Source of the DNA: Alkaliphilus transvaalensis ATCC 700919
GTDB taxonomy: Bacteria > Bacillota > Clostridia > Peptostreptococcales > Natronincolaceae
Assembly (NCBI RefSeq): GCF_000621485.1
Contig: NZ_JHYF01000016.1
Coordinates: 1-64,000 of the forward strand
DNA: 64,000 nt
Direction: 5' to 3'
The number at the start of each line of letters is the position of its first letter. Within the stretch, counting starts at the first letter, position 1. Below are positions 61,049 to 64,000 of the stretch, piece by piece. The notes below the pieces were generated by a model, which was not told the origin of the DNA, made no database searches, and saw only the letters and a program-made list of their open reading frames with translations. Both the position numbers and the translations under genes were made by a program.

Positions 61049-61411
61049 ATGGATCATTATGCTAATTACTCTCAACAACCCCCCTTTGGTAGACCCCCTT
61101 TTGGTAGACCTCCTTTTGGTCCACCTCCCTTTGATAGACCACCGGGTATCCCCCAACCTCCAATCGGACTACCACCGGTTGGACCGCCACCACCTATAGA
61201 CGATTTCTTTGGCCCCTTCGCGGTTGATCCAGGAGCTATTCGATTTTGTCTATACCGTTTTACAAGAATTGAATTAATCGATCGGAGACGATTTATTCTG
61301 TTTCCTGTCTTTGTAGGACCTAGATCAGTTGCTGGGTGGCAGTTTTGGGGACAGAGATGGCGGTTTATTGGTATCGATTTAAATGAGATCATATTTTTTA
61401 GTTGTTTTTAG
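61049..61411 (+). CDS. Proline-rich repeat protein (120 aa)
   Basis: RBS AAGGAGGAG. Residues 11-50 are almost entirely Pro, Phe, Gly and Arg, with tandem PPFGR-type units, then a conserved-looking hydrophobic/aromatic C-terminal half (GAIRFCLYRFTRIELID, RRRFILFPVFVGPRSVAGWQ, FWGQRWRFIGIDL). There is no signal peptide. Such Pro-rich plus compact-domain proteins occur in spore coats or exosporium, an inference only. Terminator at 61439. Confidence 0.65.
   Translation: MDHYANYSQQPPFGRPPFGRPPFGPPPFDRPPGIPQPPIGLPPVGPPPPIDDFFGPFAVDPGAIRFCLYRFTRIELIDRRRFILFPVFVGPRSVAGWQFWGQRWRFIGIDLNEIIFFSCF
61079..61138 (+). repeat. Tandem 15-bp coding repeats (PPFGR units)
   Basis: Four consecutive 15-bp units encode PPFGR, PPFGR, PPFGP and PPFDR, near-identical at the DNA level. 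Confidence 0.85.
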
Positions 61412-61438
61412 CTACACTACCTTTCTAATATATTACTA

Positions 61439-61470
61439 AGGGCTAGTTTTTTCTACTAGCCCTATTATTT
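61439..61470 (+). terminator. Terminator of the Pro-rich gene
   Basis: AGGGCTAG (61439-61446) pairs with CTAGCCCT (61456-61463), then ATTATTTG. The remainder of the spacer to 61689 shows nothing recognisable. Confidence 0.75.
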
Positions 61471-61689
61471 GTCTTGAAATCTACATCAAACTTGTATAAC
61501 AAATAGGAAAATTCTTTATTAATGATATAAATATAAAAGAACGTTACCTAATGGGTTTCAAGATAATCAGATAAACAATCTAATTGGATTAAATTGTTCG
61601 ACTGAAATTATATTTAAGGCTTTAATTTCAAAGTTTTTCCGTTGATAAAATCTAAATGAATCTTGAAGATTATCCTCTAAAAAAATCAT

Positions 61690-61887
61690 CTACTTAATGA
61701 ATAAGTTAATAATGATAATGATTATTCCTATAAAAATCATACAGCCTGCTATAATTTTTCTTATATCAACTAGAATTTCTTCTCTTTCTTCGAAATTATG
61801 GTTATAGATGTATTCCTTATGCCAATCAGTTTCTTGAATATAAAGAATTAATAAAGCCATTAAAATTAGTAAGAATCCCCCAAACAT
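61690..61887 (-). CDS. Small two-helix membrane protein (65 aa)
   Basis: Two hydrophobic helices, MFGGFLLILMALLILYIQ and a C-terminal AGCMIFIGIIIIIINLFIK, flank a charged loop (ETDWHKEYIYNHNFEEREEI). ATG 61887 has GGAGG 6 bp upstream. A small integral membrane protein of unknown function, with no neighbour in the same unit. Confidence 0.6.
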   Translation of the reverse strand: MFGGFLLILMALLILYIQETDWHKEYIYNHNFEEREEILVDIRKIIAGCMIFIGIIIIIINLFIK

Positions 61888-62309
61888 CAAAGACCTCCTC
61901 TAGAATAAAATCGAAAAAATTAACATTCTATATCCAAAATTTAATCTTGATTAAATCTGCCCTTGTAAAAAAGTATATAACATTAGCTAGAAAAATTAAC
62001 TAGGATAAGTCGCTTTATAATTTATATTCCACAAAATAGGTAAATTTCCTTCTCTTACAAGTAATTTGAGTATAGATTGATTAGTTTAGATAATTGATAG
62101 ATTAGAATATATACATTTAATAGAAATTAATGATATAATTACCATAAGAATTACAGTTTTGTGTAATTGTTTACATCGAAAAACATAGTCTATTTTTAAA
62201 TTATTTTATCAAAGAGTATCTAAGGATTACTAGAATGCCTTTAGCTAAAGGATAACAGAAAATAGCAAGTATCTAATTACGCCGATACTTTAACGTTGGG
62301 GGGATTATT
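61888..62309. other. Gene-free AT-rich divergent spacer
   Basis: I see no gene, strong hairpin or clear promoter. One AATTAC/GTAATT inverted repeat lies near 62150. Confidence 0.45.
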
Positions 62310-62714
62310 GTGGAAGAATTACTTAAAGAAATATTATCAAAACTTGAGATATTAGACGAAAAAGTTATTAAATTGGATTGTAAAGTAGAAAGTTTTGATG
62401 GACAGATTCAGAATTTGACGAATAAGATTATTAAGGTAGATGAGAAGATTTTAAAACTTGATGCTAGAGTTTCTAATTTGGAAACAAAAGTAGCTAGCCT
62501 TGATGATCGAGAGCTTAATATTGAGTTTGGACAAAAACGTATTGAAAAAAAGTTTGACAGTTTATCAGGTCAATTACCAGATTTAAGGGAATTTAAAAGG
62601 TCTACATACGATAGTCTGACGATAATTAAAAAAGAGGTTACCTTTATTAAACATAAGCTTCATCAGAATGAAGAAGATATATTTGACATTAAAAATTCAC
62701 TAAAAAGTAAATAA
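62310..62714 (+). CDS. Coiled-coil protein (134 aa)
   Basis: The GTG start 62310 follows TTGGGGGGA. Nearly the whole protein is a heptad-rich coiled coil with recurring I/L-x(2)-L-x(3)-[VI] pattern and short repeats (LDEKVIKLDCKVESFDGQI, KVDEKILKLDARVSNLETKV). No membrane or enzymatic motif. Likely oligomeric. A bidirectional terminator at 62742 follows. Function unknown. Confidence 0.65.
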   Translation: MEELLKEILSKLEILDEKVIKLDCKVESFDGQIQNLTNKIIKVDEKILKLDARVSNLETKVASLDDRELNIEFGQKRIEKKFDSLSGQLPDLREFKRSTYDSLTIIKKEVTFIKHKLHQNEEDIFDIKNSLKSK

Positions 62715-62741
62715 TGCCATCATGTGTTAATTTATAAGAAA

Positions 62742-62773
62742 AAACTATGCCTTTATGGGAGGCATAGTTTTTA
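62742..62773. terminator. Bidirectional terminator between convergent genes
   Basis: AAACTATGCCT (62742-62752) pairs perfectly with AGGCATAGTTT (62760-62770); T runs follow on both strands. Confidence 0.85.
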
Positions 62774-62803
62774 AATTCTACAAAAATAATATTTGAGGGT
62801 AGC

Positions 62804-64000
62804 TTAAATATCAAGGGATTTCCAAAAACTACCGTCTGTATTTAGGAGATCCATTACTTCTTCATAGGGGATAAAGAAAGATGGCATTCCTACTGCATAG
62901 CTGGCTATCTCATAAACTTGATAATAAATTTCTAATCCTTCATCAGTTAATAAAAAGAATTGTTGGTCGGTAACTGTTGGTGAGGCCCATTCAAAATAGA
63001 TGGGATCTTCTTTTTGTTGTTCTTCTATTTGCTCTAATACAATTGCCTCTAACTTACTAAGATAATTACTATCTGGCAAGAATAGATCATTCAATGTAAA
63101 ATACTCTCCTGTGTTAATATTTATATGGTGGCTTTTGATCCAAGGGGTACCATGGGCACCACCTAGAAAATAGAGGTATCCCTTTTCAACTATAGTAAGA
63201 AGTTCTCCTATTTCATTAACTTCGAAGTCTTTATCAATCGTTTGATAGTAATCTTCAAAATCTTCATCTGTAGCTTTTTCATCATCAGGAAGGAAAATAC
63301 TTTCTATTAAGATATTTAAATCCCTTTCAATTGAAGCATTAGGATGATTAATCAGTTGGGGATAATATACCAAGTTAAATCGATCACTTCTAAGTTTCTT
63401 TTTGATAATACTTGGGCCATTGGCTAGGGGGTAGGTATATTCATCCTGCCATATGGTCTTACCCTCCTCTGAAAGATAAAGTAATTCATGATCTAGTTGA
63501 ATCTTAAAGATGCCATTAATAAAGGTTATTTCTACTGCCCCATTTAATTCAGGAAAATTAGGTAAAGGAGCAAAGTGCTGATCCGTTATATAGCTGTTGA
63601 TTCCATCAAAAACATAATAGATGTCTTGTGTCACCTTTCCAATTTGATAATAGATATAATCACTTATCAATTCACCATTTTGGTCTAAGATTGCCTTTGG
63701 AACATAATCGTCCCAGACACGACCTATTAGATCGGAAGAATTATTAATTGCATACAATTCTTCATTAATCACTTGTATTCCATTGTAGTCTACCTCTAAA
63801 ACATAGTCACCATCTTTGTTAATTAGGCCGTAAGAATTATTACCAATAGGATCTGTAATCATTACTTCAGCTAATCCATCTTTAAAGGGATTCCCGTCAT
63901 CAAAAATTGCTTCGGTGATTTTCTCACCATTTATTGAGATGTAGCCAACTTTTGATGTAACTTCATCCCTATAGATTAAGACGCCCTCGCTAATTTCTCC
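62804..64000 (-). CDS. WG-repeat protein with DUF3298-like C-terminus (5' end beyond window)
   Basis: The frame stays open to the end of the window, so the true start lies outside. The visible about 398 residues begin with WG-type repeats (VGYISINGEKITEAIFDDG, YGLINKDGDYVLEVDYNG) that form strand bundles, followed by a domain resembling DUF3298/DUF4163 (YYPQLINHPNASIERDLN, FLGGAHGTPWIKSHHININT, FTLNDLFLPDS, YEIASYAVGMPSFFIPYEE), as in RsiV- or PdaC-like extracytoplasmic proteins. ATG 63862 is internal. Likely exported, but the N-terminus is unseen. Confidence 0.75.
   Translation of the reverse strand, partial: GEISEGVLIYRDEVTSKVGYISINGEKITEAIFDDGNPFKDGLAEVMITDPIGNNSYGLINKDGDYVLEVDYNGIQVINEELYAINNSSDLIGRVWDDYVPKAILDQNGELISDYIYYQIGKVTQDIYYVFDGINSYITDQHFAPLPNFPELNGAVEITFINGIFKIQLDHELLYLSEEGKTIWQDEYTYPLANGPSIIKKKLRSDRFNLVYYPQLINHPNASIERDLNILIESIFLPDDEKATDEDFEDYYQTIDKDFEVNEIGELLTIVEKGYLYFLGGAHGTPWIKSHHININTGEYFTLNDLFLPDSNYLSKLEAIVLEQIEEQQKEDPIYFEWASPTVTDQQFFLLTDEGLEIYYQVYEIASYAVGMPSFFIPYEEVMDLLNTDGSFWKSLDI

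Noticed and set aside
61072-61392. Opposite-strand frame across the Pro-rich gene
   Set aside because: It arises from the repeat composition (Gly/Pro codons read backwards); the plus-strand frame has the RBS and terminator.
1-64000. tRNA, rRNA or CRISPR arrays
   Set aside because: Scanning spacers by eye I found no cloverleaf with a TTCGA-type T-loop, no rRNA motifs and no regularly spaced repeats; a covariance-model scan would be needed to exclude them fully.

Overview
The window is AT-rich (visibly about one third G+C), densely coded DNA with strong G-rich Shine-Dalgarno sites, many TTG/GTG starts and intrinsic terminators. The block miaB ... mutS-mutL-miaA-hfq followed by a SpoVK-type AAA ATPase and a YnbB-type PLP enzyme, plus lexA and a XerS-like recombinase, is typical of spore-forming Clostridia. 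Alkaliphilus/Natronincola-like anaerobes are my best guess, but that is inference from gene order and protein style only.

Layout. 1-332 is the right end of an IS3-family insertion sequence. About 0.7-28.6 kb is an accessory-looking stretch of short transcription units: ten GNAT acetyltransferases, two class I methyltransferases, a VanW protein, an HExxxH zinc peptidase-like protein, a UV-damage endonuclease, a MazG-like pyrophosphohydrolase, a YkgJ-type cysteine-cluster protein, a DUF4153 membrane protein, an RseC-like/FMN-binding membrane redox pair, a dCache lipoprotein, dihydrofolate reductase, a 5'(3')-deoxyribonucleotidase and an ECF sigma/anti-sigma pair. An unusual 1-kb gene-free, very AT-rich stretch with two DnaA-box-like 9-mers lies at 19.6-20.5 kb.

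28.6-40.9 kb carries a B12-binding-type radical SAM protein, a TPR membrane protein, an acyltransferase-3, a XerS-like recombinase, lexA with its own operator, a YtrA-type GntR/ABC exporter operon with a perfect inverted-repeat operator over its -10, an apparently inactive HD-GYP protein flanked by two near-identical terminators, a decayed S41-peptidase tail, and an AraC/GyrI-like regulator. 40.9-56.5 kb (minus strand) is the chromosomal core: miaB, mutS, mutL, miaA, hfq, then SpoVK-like AAA, an Era-like GTPase, an Asp-rich membrane protein, a small CPxC membrane protein and YnbB. Nudix, HD, DUF4184 and methyltransferase genes, tiny 28-29 codon ORFs, a gene remnant and a MITE-like 185-bp element lie between miaB and mutS and nearby. 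56.5-64 kb holds two methyltransferases, a flavodoxin, an M50-type membrane protease, a zinc-ribbon protein, a Pro-rich repeat protein, a coiled-coil protein and the end of a WG-repeat/DUF3298-like protein running off the window.

How the genes connect. The mismatch repair, tRNA-modification and Hfq genes form one tightly packed run. A terminator after hfq separates it from the AAA-GTPase-membrane-YnbB run, which looks like a distinct, poorly understood functional module and is my main candidate for an undescribed system. The GNAT/methyltransferase region shows no common pathway and looks like an accumulation of small-molecule or protein modification enzymes.
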